Shown here one piece after another: positions 13,534-22,742 of a DNA stretch of 64,000 nucleotides. The notes below the pieces were generated by a model. It ran no database searches and was not told the DNA's origin. It was given only the letters and a program-made list of their open reading frames with translations. This DNA comes from Rhodospirillales bacterium (GTDB lineage: Bacteria > Pseudomonadota > Alphaproteobacteria > Micavibrionales > Micavibrionaceae): positions 1 through 64,000 of the forward strand of contig JACKJB010000003.1 in the NCBI GenBank assembly GCA_020638155.1. The letters are read 5' to 3'. How positions within the stretch are numbered: position 1 is the first letter of the stretch; the number at the start of each line of letters is the position of its first letter. Both the position numbers and the translations under genes were made by a program.

Positions 13534-16245
13534 ATGAGTACAGAGACGCTGCGCAACGGCCATCAAAGTGCTTCTGGCTTGACAGAGCCCGGTTCCCTGC
13601 GCGCTGCTTCCGAAACGCTTGAAGCCTATTACCAGAACCATGAACGGCTGCGCGGTATTTCCGGACCTGTGATCCGGAAAGCCTGGTTTACGATGGCGCA
13701 CCTGCTGATCGCGCCCGGCGCCACCGTCGCCGATATGGGATGCCAGCCGGATATGACCTATACGATGGCGGCCCTGAACCCCCAGATTAACTTTATCGGC
13801 GTCGATATGGACAAAACGCTGATTAAGAATGCCAAAAAGAAATACGAGCTGCCCAACCTTGAATACCGGGTCGATAATTTTATCACTCCGGGCTCCTTCG
13901 AAGAAAACTCACTCGACGGCATTATAAACTCCTTTAACCTGCACGAAATTTTCTCCAGCCAAAAATATTCCGACAAACCTGTGATCCGCGCTCTTGAAAC
14001 GCATTTTACCCTGCTGAAACAAGAGGGGCAGATGTTTATCCGCGATTACGCGCTGATGTCGCCGGAAGAGTATGTGATGCTGGAAATGCCGGATATCGAC
14101 AGCCCGAATGAAAGCCCGAAGGAAATGTCCGAGGCGGACCTGCTGGTCTGGTACTCGGAATATGCCCGCCCGCAAGGCAAGAAAGGCAGCCTTGGGTTCT
14201 TCCTGGAAGAGCTGCCGCCACGCCTGCCGCAAACCCGGCTGTTCCGGCTGCCCGCGAAATGGGCATATGAATTCATCATGCATAAGGATGACCGGGATAA
14301 CCTGGAGACAGAGTTGCCCAAGGAATACACGTTCTTTACCCAGCGCGAGTACCGCAAGAACCTGCGCGCGCTTGGGGCACGGGTGCTTTATACTTCGCCG
14401 CAATGGGATGACGCGATGATCCGCGAACGGTTCCAGGGACATTTCCGCCTTTACAATGATGAAGGCAAACCGATGGGCTCGCCACCGACTAGTTTCGTTG
14501 CCGTCGCGCAAAAACTCGGAGAGAAGAAAAGCCTGCGGCTGCATGAGCGGCGCCCGTCCAATACGATGGAACACCAAATCCGCATCACCGCGATGCGTAA
14601 CGAGATTACCGGCAGCCTGTTTGATGTCGTCAGCCGCGATATGGACCTGACCGAAATCCTGCCGTTCCGGGTCACGGAAAATGGCGAGCTGAATATTTTC
14701 GTTCATGAAGGCCTGCCACGCGGGATTGCCAATGCCGTTCCCCGCACCGGGAAAAGTATCGACGGCAAACGCTGGTCGGGGCATATGACCGAAGCTATCG
14801 CCGTCCCGACCGAAGTCATCATGGATGTCGAAAAAGGCGAGCCGAAAGCCACCGTTCTTTTTGCCCGTGATTACCTTGGCCTGAAACCGGCTATGGGATC
14901 GGCGCTGGAAGTCGGGCCGCCCTTCTTTCCTGCTCCTGATTTTATCGATGAGCAGATCAAGACCCGTTACCTGCAGGTTGTTGAGCACGAAGGCGTCATT
15001 GAACCGCGCAAAGTCACCGTAGATCTGGAGGGCTTTACGACCAAGGGCAGCATCCGTGAAGTAAATGCCCAAAGCATCCTGAACGCGATCAGTGTCGGCT
15101 ATATCCCGAACCTGCGGCTGGAAATGCAAATCCTCGCGCTTTATGAGAAGCTCGGCATTCATGCGGAGACATGGCAGGAATGCCCGCTGGCGCTAGATGC
15201 CTGCCACCCCGAACAGATGCTGGACGGCCAAAAATTCGCAAATGATATCGGCGAACAGGATAAGCGCTTTAAAAATGTCAAAGGTTCAGCCGGCCAGTTG
15301 CGGGCGGTCAAATCGATCTTTGTCGATGAAGGCTGGGTTGAGGGCGGCATTGAAGGTCTTGCCACGCGCGATATCGAATTCATCATTTCCGATGACCAGA
15401 CGATTAACAAGGCGGTGATTTTGCCGCTCACCCGTGACATCAACACCGGCGATGCGCTGGCCGGGATGGTTGTCGAACATCTGCCGGTTCCCCAACGCCA
15501 CAAAGGGAACGGCCTGACGCTGCGGGCACCCAGCATTACCCTGCCCAAGGAAGTCACGACGATCGACCAGGCAAAGAAATTCATTGCCGAGAAATTTGAC
15601 GTTCCTCTCGAAAAAGTGGCCCGCCTTGGGGAAAGTTATTTCTGTCATATCGGGGTCACACCCGTGCGGCTGTTCCCGTTTGCTATTGCCTCCTCCGGAT
15701 CCAGCAGCAACCCGGCAGGCGGGCCGGTACAGTTCGCGCCACTGGAAGCTTTGTATAACCTTCTGGATAGGATTGATGACTGGAATTACGATCGTTACTT
15801 CCTGTCAAAACTCCGCAGCGCCTATAACGTGCTCGGCGCGGGCAGTGAAGTGAATATGGGCTGGGTGCGCACAGGACAGGCTATGCATGACGAACTGAAC
15901 AAGAGCGCGCCCGCCATCGCCAACGCAACGATTGTGACAAAGCCTGCTACTTCGGCACCGACGGCAACCGCACCATCCCCAGTCACGGCGACACAGGCAC
16001 CTGCAGCGCCTCCCCCTCAGGAAAGCGGTCTCGCACAATCCGGATGGTCGATTGAAAAAGCGCGGCAGCAAGTGGAAGAGAATAGAGCCAGAGCGCAATC
16101 TTCCTATGTCTCTTCGCCTGACTTCCATGAAATTCGTCATGAAACCTTTTCGACCGGCCACATTGCTTCGACAGGCAACCGCGAAGCCTCAAAAGACAAA
16201 ACCGCCGACAACGAAAAAGACCATAAGAAAAAATCATCAAGCTAA
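13534..16245 (+). CDS. Class I methyltransferase fused to a large uncharacterised region, 903 aa
   Basis: Residues about 45-200 are a Rossmann-fold SAM methyltransferase: ATVADMGCQPDM is the SAM-binding glycine loop, FIGVDMDKTL gives the acidic ribose-binding residue, and DGIINSFNLHEIF the post-IV motif. The following 600 residues match nothing I recognise. Around residue 710 the segment RLGESYFCHIGVTPVRLFPF resembles the last strands of Nudix hydrolases, but no Nudix box is seen. Residues 785-840 are an Ala/Pro/Thr linker, and the last 50 are very basic. ATG follows GGGAGAGA closely. The next methyltransferase gene starts 5 bases after the stop, so the two are probably co-expressed. Confidence 0.85.
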   Translation: MSTETLRNGHQSASGLTEPGSLRAASETLEAYYQNHERLRGISGPVIRKAWFTMAHLLIAPGATVADMGCQPDMTYTMAALNPQINFIGVDMDKTLIKNAKKKYELPNLEYRVDNFITPGSFEENSLDGIINSFNLHEIFSSQKYSDKPVIRALETHFTLLKQEGQMFIRDYALMSPEEYVMLEMPDIDSPNESPKEMSEADLLVWYSEYARPQGKKGSLGFFLEELPPRLPQTRLFRLPAKWAYEFIMHKDDRDNLETELPKEYTFFTQREYRKNLRALGARVLYTSPQWDDAMIRERFQGHFRLYNDEGKPMGSPPTSFVAVAQKLGEKKSLRLHERRPSNTMEHQIRITAMRNEITGSLFDVVSRDMDLTEILPFRVTENGELNIFVHEGLPRGIANAVPRTGKSIDGKRWSGHMTEAIAVPTEVIMDVEKGEPKATVLFARDYLGLKPAMGSALEVGPPFFPAPDFIDEQIKTRYLQVVEHEGVIEPRKVTVDLEGFTTKGSIREVNAQSILNAISVGYIPNLRLEMQILALYEKLGIHAETWQECPLALDACHPEQMLDGQKFANDIGEQDKRFKNVKGSAGQLRAVKSIFVDEGWVEGGIEGLATRDIEFIISDDQTINKAVILPLTRDINTGDALAGMVVEHLPVPQRHKGNGLTLRAPSITLPKEVTTIDQAKKFIAEKFDVPLEKVARLGESYFCHIGVTPVRLFPFAIASSGSSSNPAGGPVQFAPLEALYNLLDRIDDWNYDRYFLSKLRSAYNVLGAGSEVNMGWVRTGQAMHDELNKSAPAIANATIVTKPATSAPTATAPSPVTATQAPAAPPPQESGLAQSGWSIEKARQQVEENRARAQSSYVSSPDFHEIRHETFSTGHIASTGNREASKDKTADNEKDHKKKSSS

Positions 16246-16250
16246 CCTGT

Positions 16251-17141
16251 ATGCCTTACCAGCCGAAAGTCATTGAAATTTTTGACCGGGCGCTTGTCCG
16301 CCGGAACCGGAACCGCGCTATGGCAGGTTTTACAGATCACGACTTCCTGTTCGCATGGACAACCAAAGTGCTTCAGGAAAGGCTAGCGGATATCCGCCGG
16401 GAGTTTCCCCGCGTCCTGAAAATCGGCGGACGCGGTGATCTGGATTGCAATGGATGCACGACGATCACGATGGATATCGCCGAACAAGCGCTCGGCAACA
16501 AAGGTCTGCGGGTGCAGGCCGAAGAAGAGTTCCTGCCATTCTGCACAGACTGCTTTGATGCCGTGATCTCGCCGCTCGCACTACAGAGTGTCAACGACCT
16601 GCCTGGCGCATTGGTACAGATCAATCGTGTATTAAAGCCGGACGGCCTCTTTATGGGGGCGATGCTTGGCGGGGAAACGCTGTATCAGTTGCGGCAGGTT
16701 ATGATGCAGGCGGAAATGGAAATTAAAGGCGGTGCCAGCCCTCATGTCGCCCCGTTCGTTGACAAGCCGCAGGCCGGATCGTTATTGCAACGGGCCGGGT
16801 TTGCGCTTCCGGTTGTTGATTCTGAAATTATTACCGTGACTTACGATCATGTTTTTAAACTGATGCATGATTTGCGCGGGATGGGTGAAGGCAATGCGCT
16901 CGCCGACCGCAGCAAGACCCTGCCCGGCAAAGCCCTGCTGATGGAAACGGCGCGTTTGTATCAGGACCGTTTTGCCGAAGCCGACGGACGTATCGCCGCG
17001 AGCTTTGAAGTCATCTTCATGATCGGCTGGGCTCCGCATGGATCACAGCAGCAGCCATTACGCCCCGGCTCTGCGCAGACACGGCTCGCCGATGCGCTGC
17101 AAACGCAGGAAATCAAATCCGGCGTGAAAGTGTCTGACTAG
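16251..17141 (+). CDS. Methyltransferase, BioC/NDUFAF5-like
   Basis: The protein opens with FDRALVRRNRNRAM and FLFAWTTKVLQERLADI, the signature of the alphaproteobacterial relatives of human NDUFAF5, a complex I assembly factor that hydroxylates an arginine of NDUFS7. The SAM fold follows (RVLKIGGRGDL; FDAVISPLALQSVNDLP; LKPDGLFMGAMLGGETLYQLR). The glycine loop is slightly atypical. A role in complex I assembly is inferred from that kinship. It follows the large methyltransferase fusion by 5 bases. Confidence 0.85.
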   Translation: MPYQPKVIEIFDRALVRRNRNRAMAGFTDHDFLFAWTTKVLQERLADIRREFPRVLKIGGRGDLDCNGCTTITMDIAEQALGNKGLRVQAEEEFLPFCTDCFDAVISPLALQSVNDLPGALVQINRVLKPDGLFMGAMLGGETLYQLRQVMMQAEMEIKGGASPHVAPFVDKPQAGSLLQRAGFALPVVDSEIITVTYDHVFKLMHDLRGMGEGNALADRSKTLPGKALLMETARLYQDRFAEADGRIAASFEVIFMIGWAPHGSQQQPLRPGSAQTRLADALQTQEIKSGVKVSD

Positions 17142-17178
17142 TCTTGGAAATTGCAAGACAGGCGCTTACTATACCCTC

Positions 17179-17895
17179 ATGAAAATTGAATTGATCCCGC
17201 TGCTGCAAGACAACTATGCCTACCTGCTTATTGACGGGAGCGGTACAGTTGCCGTGATCGATCCTTCCGAAGCAGCACCGGTGCAAGACCTTTTGGAATC
17301 GCGCGGCCTGACGCTGGACATGATTATCAACACCCATCATCACGGCGATCATACCGGCGGCAATGCGGCACTTAAAAAAGCGTATGGCTGTAAGGTTTAT
17401 GCGCCGGAAGCCGATGCGTACCGGATTTCGACGCTGGATAGCGGGCTGAAGGACGGCGATACGCTCAACCTCGGGCAGAGCAGCGCACAGGTCTTTGCGA
17501 CGCCCGGTCATACGAACGGGCATATCTGCTTATATTTTGCCGAAGACAAGGCGCTTTTTTGCGGTGATACGCTGTTTGGCCTTGGCTGCGGCAGGCTATT
17601 TGAAGGCACGCCGGAACAGATGTGGGAGTCGCTGTCAAAGATTATGGCCCTGCCCGATGACACCGATATTTATTGCGGGCATGAATATACGCTGGAGAAT
17701 GGAACGTTTTGCCTCGATATCGATCCGGATAATACAGATCTGCAGCAGCGCATGGCAGATGTTCGTTCCGCGCGGGAGCAAAACCTGCCGACAATCCCTT
17801 TTACGCTCGCGCTTGAGAAGAAGACCAGCCCTTTCCTGCGGGCTGGCTCTGCCGAACGGTTCGCAGAAATACGGTGCCTCAGGGACGCCGTGTAA
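17179..17895 (+). CDS. gloB: Hydroxyacylglutathione hydrolase (glyoxalase II)
   Basis: A metallo-beta-lactamase fold enzyme that hydrolyses S-lactoylglutathione to lactate and glutathione. The metal-binding THHHGDHTGG motif is near residue 54, with further ligands in TPGHTNGH, CGDTLF and YCGHEYT. The C-terminal glutathione-binding segment ends RAGSAERFAEIRCLRD. Length 238 aa is typical. It starts 37 bases after the preceding gene and may share its transcript. A repeat region follows. Confidence 0.94.
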   Translation: MKIELIPLLQDNYAYLLIDGSGTVAVIDPSEAAPVQDLLESRGLTLDMIINTHHHGDHTGGNAALKKAYGCKVYAPEADAYRISTLDSGLKDGDTLNLGQSSAQVFATPGHTNGHICLYFAEDKALFCGDTLFGLGCGRLFEGTPEQMWESLSKIMALPDDTDIYCGHEYTLENGTFCLDIDPDNTDLQQRMADVRSAREQNLPTIPFTLALEKKTSPFLRAGSAERFAEIRCLRDAV

Positions 17896-17909
17896 ATCAT
17901 TGCGACCAT

Positions 17910-18071
17910 CCTCTCCCTTTTAGGGAGAGGGCAACGAAGCCTGGATTTTCTTTTATAAAAAGCCATGGCTGCAGTGGGTAAGGGTCGTTCCGTAATCCCC
18001 TCACCCAGCTATACGCTAATCTCGGCTTTGCCTCGATAAGCGATAGCAACCCTCTCCCCAAAGGGAGAGGG
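17910..18071. repeat. Paired CCCTCTCCC palindromes bounding a 160-base element, R4
   Basis: CCTCTCCCT/AGGGAGAGG (17910-17930) and CCCTCTCCC/GGGAGAGGG (18050-18071) are perfect 9-bp hairpins with 3-4-base loops. They flank about 120 bases with no coding frame of quality. The element lies between the convergent gloB and the gene at 18094 and may act as a terminator for both. Confidence 0.65.
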
Positions 18072-18093
18072 AAGTCTTATAACTATTTTTCTC

Positions 18094-18459
18094 TTATTCA
18101 GACGATGGGGAATCGGTGCCCGTGCGGCGGCGCGGGCGGTTACGCTGCGGCTTTGGTCCGCCTTTATTACTGTTGTCGCCATCCCCCTGATTGCCGACAT
18201 TGTCATCGACATTATTTTCCATTTTGCGCTTGTTGGAACGGTGCGGCGGAATCGGGATCGGCTTGGATGCCATTTCGTCACGCTCGCTGATCGCGATTTC
18301 AATTTCAAGACGCGCGGCTACTTTACGTAGCTCATGGACAGCTTCCATCAGGGTTTCACGGGCTTTGCTGTCTTTTTTGTTTTTGTCCCATTCCCCGTGA
18401 GAGGACAGGCAATTGCTTGTTGCTTCTTTGAGTCTGTCTTCAATGTTATTCTCGTCCAT
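18094..18459 (-). CDS. Hypothetical protein with basic, disordered C-terminus, 121 aa
   Basis: Residues 1-65 are helical and charged (MEAVHELRKVAARLEIEIAI). The rest is a low-complexity tail with Asn/Gly runs and a cluster of basic residues (KPQRNRPRRRTGTD) that could contact nucleic acid. There is no membrane segment. I recognise no family. It lies between the R4 repeat and guaC on the same strand. Confidence 0.65.
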   Translation of the reverse strand: MDENNIEDRLKEATSNCLSSHGEWDKNKKDSKARETLMEAVHELRKVAARLEIEIAISERDEMASKPIPIPPHRSNKRKMENNVDDNVGNQGDGDNSNKGGPKPQRNRPRRRTGTDSPSSE

Positions 18460-18537
18460 CGCCCGGCTCCTTCATAAATTACTGTACTGGCCATACATTA
18501 GCCTGCGGAAAACAAAACCGCAAGCGCCGACCCTGTT

Positions 18538-19596
18538 TTATTCGTTCCCAAAAACCGTATTCAGTTGCTGGGTCACGCGGACAAAGGTTGTCCGCTTTGA
18601 TAATTCCTTGAGCTTGACCGCACCGACATAAGTGCAGGCACTGCGCAATCCGCCTAGCACGGCTTTGACGGTCTGCTCGACATCGCCGCGATACGGAACA
18701 CTGACGGTCTTGCCTTCGCTGGCGCGATATTCGGCAACCCCGCCGGCATGTTTGTCCATCGCCGTGCTGCTGCTCATCCCATAAAACGTCACCCGTTTTT
18801 CACCGTTTTCATCTTCTTCGACCGTGCCTTCGCACTGGTCATGCCCGGCCAGCATGCCGCCAAGCATGACAAAGTCAGCCCCGCCACCAAACGCCTTGGC
18901 CAGATCCCCCGGCACCGTGCAGCCGCCATCGGCACAGACGAAGCCTTTGAGACCGTGCGCGGCGTCCGCGCACTCAATCACGGCAGAGAGCTGCGGATAG
19001 CCAACCCCGGTCATTTTGCGGGTCGTGCAAACGCTGCCCGGCCCGATACCGACTTTGACGAGGTCAGCGCCGCTCAGCACCAGTTCTTCGACCATTTCAC
19101 CAGTCACAACGTTACCCGCCATGATCGTAATGTCCGGCATTTTATCGCGCATGCGGCGAACAAAATCGACGAACGGTTCGCTATAACCGTTGGCCACATC
19201 GATGCACAGCTTATCGATGCCCTGCCCGCTTTTCTGAACATCGCTGGCCAGGAACGCATCAAGTTTTTCTTCATCGCTTTCGGTCACGCCGATGCTGTAC
19301 CAGACGTTTTTATTGCCGTTCTCTTCGTAGAATTTCAGAAGATCTTCAAGTGCGTAATGCTTATGCAGCGCGACGCTCATGCCGTTACCGTTTTCGCCAA
19401 AGGCTTTCGCCATCGCCATCGTGCCGACGCCATCCATGTTGGCAGCAATGACCGGGACGCCGTCAAAGGTCCGGCCGCTCCATTTGAATGTATACTGGCG
19501 GCTGATATCGACTTCTTTACGGCTGGCGAGCGTCGAGCGCTTAGGCCGGATCAGCACGTCTTTAAAGTCCAGTTTCACATCTTCTTCTATACGCAT
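18538..19596 (-). CDS. guaC: GMP reductase
   Basis: GMP reductase converts GMP to IMP with NADPH. The protein has the IMPDH/GMPR barrel with the catalytic loop [11 protein letters not shown], the ANMDGVGT N-terminal block and the [14 protein letters not shown] flap. It lacks the CBS domains that IMP dehydrogenase carries, and 352 residues is the usual size for GuaC. The distinction from IMPDH rests on length and on the YGMSSSTAM segment. A GGAAAG ribosome site precedes the ATG. Confidence 0.9.
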   Translation of the reverse strand: MRIEEDVKLDFKDVLIRPKRSTLASRKEVDISRQYTFKWSGRTFDGVPVIAANMDGVGTMAMAKAFGENGNGMSVALHKHYALEDLLKFYEENGNKNVWYSIGVTESDEEKLDAFLASDVQKSGQGIDKLCIDVANGYSEPFVDFVRRMRDKMPDITIMAGNVVTGEMVEELVLSGADLVKVGIGPGSVCTTRKMTGVGYPQLSAVIECADAAHGLKGFVCADGGCTVPGDLAKAFGGGADFVMLGGMLAGHDQCEGTVEEDENGEKRVTFYGMSSSTAMDKHAGGVAEYRASEGKTVSVPYRGDVEQTVKAVLGGLRSACTYVGAVKLKELSKRTTFVRVTQQLNTVFGNE

Positions 19597-19655
19597 GGTC
19601 TCAGTCTTTCCTTATCATACTGCGACAGAACAAAACCTGGTCGCTTGCGTTTACG

Positions 19656-19681
19656 AGATCCCGGCTTTCGCCGGGATGACA
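19656..19681. repeat. Single arm of the R1 palindromic repeat
   Basis: The 26 bases AGATCCCGGCTTTCGCC... ending GGGATGACA are identical to the right arm of the paired element at 39103-39171. The arm is itself a hairpin (CCCGGC-GAAA-type loop). It lies between guaC and the DUF1192 gene. Confidence 0.8.
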
Positions 19682-19693
19682 AGTAAAAACGTG

Positions 19694-19876
19694 TCATTTG
19701 AACACTGATGCCGCAGCTTCCTGCGACGCTTTTTTCTTCGCGATATCCTGCTCTGCCCGGTCGATCTCCGCTTTCAGATCGGCGACATATTCTTCGAGCT
19801 CATGGACGGACATATTCTCAAGGTTGCGGGGAAATTCGCTTCCCTCTTTCTTTTTCGGCAAATCTTCATCAAACAT
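19694..19876 (-). CDS. DUF1192 small protein
   Basis: The 60-residue protein opens with MFDEDLPKKK and has the helix LENMSVHELEEYVADLKAEI, diagnostic of the DUF1192 family found in alphaproteobacteria. It is probably a short coiled coil. AAGGG lies 10 bases before ATG 19876. In-frame ATGs at 19885 and 19900 would add a few residues. It is divergent from the quinone oxidoreductase, an arrangement common in the class. Function is unknown. Confidence 0.85.
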   Translation of the reverse strand: MFDEDLPKKKEGSEFPRNLENMSVHELEEYVADLKAEIDRAEQDIAKKKASQEAAASVFK

Positions 19877-19936
19877 GGTTTGCATCCCTTGCGTTTTCAC
19901 AAAAAGCGCCCCACATTAGGCCAAAAGGCCATGAAG

Positions 19937-20893
19937 ATGCAAGCAATTGAAATTTCAACTTTCGGCGGGCCGGACGTCCTGAAAGTGACCGAGCGCCCCA
20001 CCCCGCAGCCACAGGATGATGAAGTCCTGATCCGCGTTGCCGCCGCCGGGGTCAACCGCCCGGATGTGGTGCAGCGTCTTGGAAAATATCCGCCGCCGCC
20101 CGGCGCGAGCGACCTGCCGGGGCTTGAAGTCGCCGGGGAGATCGTCGAAAGCCGCAGCGCCAACTGGCAACCCGGCGATAAAGTCTGCGCCCTGCTTGCC
20201 GGGGGAGGCTACGCAGAGTATGCCTGCGCCCCTGCCGGGCAATGCTTACCAATACCCAAAGGGCTTAATATGGTGCAGGCGGCAGCGCTGCCCGAGACCG
20301 TGTTTACCGTGTGGAATAATCTGTTCCATCTTGGCGGGCTTGGGGCCGGGCAAACAGCGCTGGTCCATGGCGGCGCATCGGGGATCGGGACGACCGCGAT
20401 CCAGATGTCCAAAGCCGCCGGAGCGCATATTATCGTTACCGCCGGGAATGAAGAAAAATGCGATGCCTGCCGGAAGCTCGGCGCGGACCGAGCGATTAAC
20501 TATAAGACAGACGATTACGAAACGGTCCTCGGCGAAAATGCAGTGGATATCGTCCTGGATATGGTCGGCGGCGATTATGTCGCAAAAAACCTCAAAGTGC
20601 TTAAGCAAGGCGGCAGGCATGTCAGCATTGCTTTCCTGAACGGCCCCAAAGCTGAAATAAATATTCCGCTCATCATGCAAAAACGCCTGACACTGACCGG
20701 TTCGACACTCCGGCCCCGCCCGGCCATCGAAAAACAGGCCTTGCGGGACGAAATCCAGAAAACCGTCTGGCCGTGGATTGAAGCCGGAAAACTAAAGCCG
20801 GTCATTTATCAAATATTTTCTTTGGAACAAGCCGCCCTGGCTCATGCCGCGATAGAAGCGGATCATATAGGCAAGATCGTATTGGAAAACTAA
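19937..20893 (+). CDS. Zinc-free NAD(P)H:quinone oxidoreductase (MDR family)
   Basis: The 318-residue protein matches the quinone oxidoreductase branch (TP53I3/PIG3-like) of medium-chain dehydrogenases: GVNRPDVVQRLGKYPPPPGAS near the N-terminus, LPGLEVAGEI, and the nucleotide loop GGASGIGTTAIQ. Structural zinc cysteines are absent. ATG 19937 (MQAIEIS) is preceded by AAAAGG at 8 bases. An ATG 2 codons earlier is also possible. Open frame further upstream is antisense to the DUF1192 gene and is not used. Confidence 0.9.
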   Translation: MQAIEISTFGGPDVLKVTERPTPQPQDDEVLIRVAAAGVNRPDVVQRLGKYPPPPGASDLPGLEVAGEIVESRSANWQPGDKVCALLAGGGYAEYACAPAGQCLPIPKGLNMVQAAALPETVFTVWNNLFHLGGLGAGQTALVHGGASGIGTTAIQMSKAAGAHIIVTAGNEEKCDACRKLGADRAINYKTDDYETVLGENAVDIVLDMVGGDYVAKNLKVLKQGGRHVSIAFLNGPKAEINIPLIMQKRLTLTGSTLRPRPAIEKQALRDEIQKTVWPWIEAGKLKPVIYQIFSLEQAALAHAAIEADHIGKIVLEN

Positions 20894-20950
20894 GTTTTGT
20901 TTACAACCGCGCTACAATATGCAAAAAACTATCACTTAAGGGAGGCTCTC

Positions 20951-21244
20951 ATGAACAAGAATGATTTAAATAATAAGATTGAATATATCTGTAGCGGTAT
21001 GGCCAAAAGAGGGTTCAACCAAGGTGCCGCAATTGTCTATCGCGACCCTGTCCGGGCAAGGTTGGCGCTGGCTGTTCTCTCAGCAACCTCGCTATCAGAT
21101 GCATTTAAAGTATCGGCAGATCAAACTTTGTCATGGTGTGTCATCGGTACTAAAAACTACGAAGACAACCAAACCATTCGCAACAAAGTCAACGAACTGG
21201 ATGCCATTCTTCGTCCACAGCGACAGGTGCCCGAGATTAAATAA
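20951..21244 (+). CDS. Hypothetical protein, 97 aa
   Basis: AGGGAGG 5 bases before ATG 20951 gives a near-perfect ribosome site and fixes the start. The frame opened further upstream lacks one. The product is soluble with the segment YRDPVRARLALAVLSATSLSDAF and no motif that I recognise. It stands alone between the oxidoreductase and trcR, and may be transcribed with the former. Confidence 0.7.
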   Translation: MNKNDLNNKIEYICSGMAKRGFNQGAAIVYRDPVRARLALAVLSATSLSDAFKVSADQTLSWCVIGTKNYEDNQTIRNKVNELDAILRPQRQVPEIK

Positions 21245-21391
21245 ATTCAGCAGCCTGTTTTTTTACTGGTCTTTTAAGGCAGAACCGCTATATAGTGCTG
21301 CTATTCCCGACAGCTTGATAAGCTTTCGACCTTGGCCCCGGTGAAAAAGGGCTGACGGAAACAGGATTTTTTTGCATAGGAGCATTTAAAA

Positions 21392-22096
21392 ATGGCAAAG
21401 ACAAAATTAGACATAAGCGGCCTTATCATGCCGAAAGCAACGGCGGTATGGCTTGTCGAAAACACCGCATTAACATTCCAGCAAATTGCCGATTTTACCG
21501 GCCTGCACGCGATTGAAGTGCAAGCCCTGGCCGATGAAGATGTAGGCCGCGGTATCGTCGGCCGTAACCCGGTCGAACATGGCGAGGTTGCCCAGACAGA
21601 ACTGGACAAAGCCGAGAAAGATGAGAACTACATCATGAAACTGTCGAAGAATGACCTGCCGGCGGTTAAAATGCGCGCCAAAGGCCCGAAATATACGCCG
21701 GTTTCCAAACGCGGTGACAAGCCGGATGCGATCGCTTACCTGCTGAAACATCACCCGGAAATTTCCGATGCGCAGATCAGCAAGCTGGTCGGTACAACCA
21801 AGCCGACCATTGCCAGCGTCCGTGACCGCAGCCACCCGAACACACCGAACCTGCGGCCGCGTCACCCGGTTGATCTGGGACTGTGCACATATGCCGAGCT
21901 GGAAGCCGCATCGAAAAAAGGCCTGAAAGCCCAAGGGAAAAACGATGAGGAAATCCAGGCGCACAAAGAGAAAATCCTGTCCAACCAGGAAGAAAAGCCT
22001 TTAGAAGCGCCGGAAGAAAAAGATCCTATGGCCGGTTTTGACTTCTCTAACTTCATGAGCAGCCCGAAAGCCGCAACCGGGACGGACGACGAATAA
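21392..22096 (+). CDS. trcR: Cell cycle transcriptional regulator TrcR (DUF1013)
   Basis: The 234-residue protein is the DUF1013 regulator found in nearly all alphaproteobacteria: MPKATAVWLVENTALTFQQIADFTGLHAIEVQALADEDV at the N-terminus (quoted by positions 11-49 in part: LTFQQIADFTGLHAIEV), a second HTH-like unit ISDAQISKLVGTTKPTIASV, and RHPVDLGLCTYAELE. In Caulobacter TrcR associates with RNA polymerase at many promoters and supports cell-cycle transcription. AGGAG lies 9 bases before the ATG. A strong terminator follows, so it is a single-gene unit. Confidence 0.93.
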   Translation: MAKTKLDISGLIMPKATAVWLVENTALTFQQIADFTGLHAIEVQALADEDVGRGIVGRNPVEHGEVAQTELDKAEKDENYIMKLSKNDLPAVKMRAKGPKYTPVSKRGDKPDAIAYLLKHHPEISDAQISKLVGTTKPTIASVRDRSHPNTPNLRPRHPVDLGLCTYAELEAASKKGLKAQGKNDEEIQAHKEKILSNQEEKPLEAPEEKDPMAGFDFSNFMSSPKAATGTDDE

Positions 22097-22126
22097 TCTT
22101 TCGCACCCGGGATACGACAAAGACAA

Positions 22127-22155
22127 ACGCGGCCGAATATTCGACCGCGTTTTTT
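22127..22155 (+). terminator. Rho-independent terminator after trcR
   Basis: ACGCGG and CCGCGT flank a self-complementary core (CGAATATTCG) and are followed by six T. The element lies 31 bases after the trcR stop. The convergent DUF465 gene ends 22 bases further on and may use the other side. Confidence 0.88.
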
Positions 22156-22176
22156 CTTCGCCTTGTACGCCTAAGC

Positions 22177-22371
22177 TCAGGCGTGGCGTGATTGCTCTTC
22201 GATTTCATCCTTTAGTTTGAGGTTTTCAAGCTTCAGGCGCCTTAACAGGTCGCCTCCCGTGGATGGCCTTTTCTTTTCTTCCCGGATCAGCTCTTTGAGT
22301 GCTTCACGTTTTGCGACAAGAGCCTGCAGGCGGCCATGTTCTGATGCTACGACACCACGAGTATGTTGCAT
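22177..22371 (-). CDS. DUF465/YdcH-family small protein
   Basis: The 64-residue helical hairpin has the family pattern LVAKREALKELIREEKKRPS then LLRRLKLENLKLKDEIE. These proteins are short coiled coils common in proteobacteria, of unknown function. GGGAGA lies 6 bases before the ATG. It is convergent with trcR. Confidence 0.88.
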   Translation of the reverse strand: MQHTRGVVASEHGRLQALVAKREALKELIREEKKRPSTGGDLLRRLKLENLKLKDEIEEQSRHA

Positions 22372-22742
22372 GATTTCTCCCTATGGTTTCAAAGGTTTGA
22401 CACTATACGGCAGCCCGTAAATATAAAAAAACACAGCGCTGTCTGACAGCGACCATGTTTACTTATCTGGTTTTGACGGTTTGATAAATCAACCTGAAAA
22501 CTCCCGGAACCACAACGTATCTCTCCAGTGTGGCAGAGCTTCGTTTACAAATATTTAACATATATTAGAGAGCGCTGTAACCCTTTGTCCTGCCACAAAA
22601 AAAGTCAACCGTCGACGGATCGACGGTTGAGCAGGTGTTGCGTGTGAGGAGGAACTCTTTATCCTTAATACCAGTATATATGGAAAATAGTTAACCCCCA
22701 TTAAACTTTAGATAAAATTAAAGCTAAATTGTTTTTCGGTAC
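22372..22742. other. Intergenic region with a terminator
   Basis: This 371-base gap between two minus-strand genes holds the intrinsic terminator at 22598-22630 and, nearer 22372, the likely promoter of the DUF465 gene. A GAGGAGGAA stretch at about 22646 on the plus strand resembles a ribosome site but leads only into a frame of a few codons. I see no gene. Confidence 0.5.
22598..22630 (-). terminator. Rho-independent terminator, minus strand
   Basis: TCAACCGTCGA and TCGACGGTTGA form a perfect 11-bp stem around a 4-base loop. On the minus strand it is followed by C and seven T. It lies about 113 bases past the stop of the DUF2779 gene. Confidence 0.85.

Noticed and set aside
13909..15162. 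Minus-strand frame of 417 codons inside the methyltransferase fusion
   Set aside because: It is a shadow of the 903-codon plus-strand gene. The codon use of the plus strand is natural and the SAM motif is clear.
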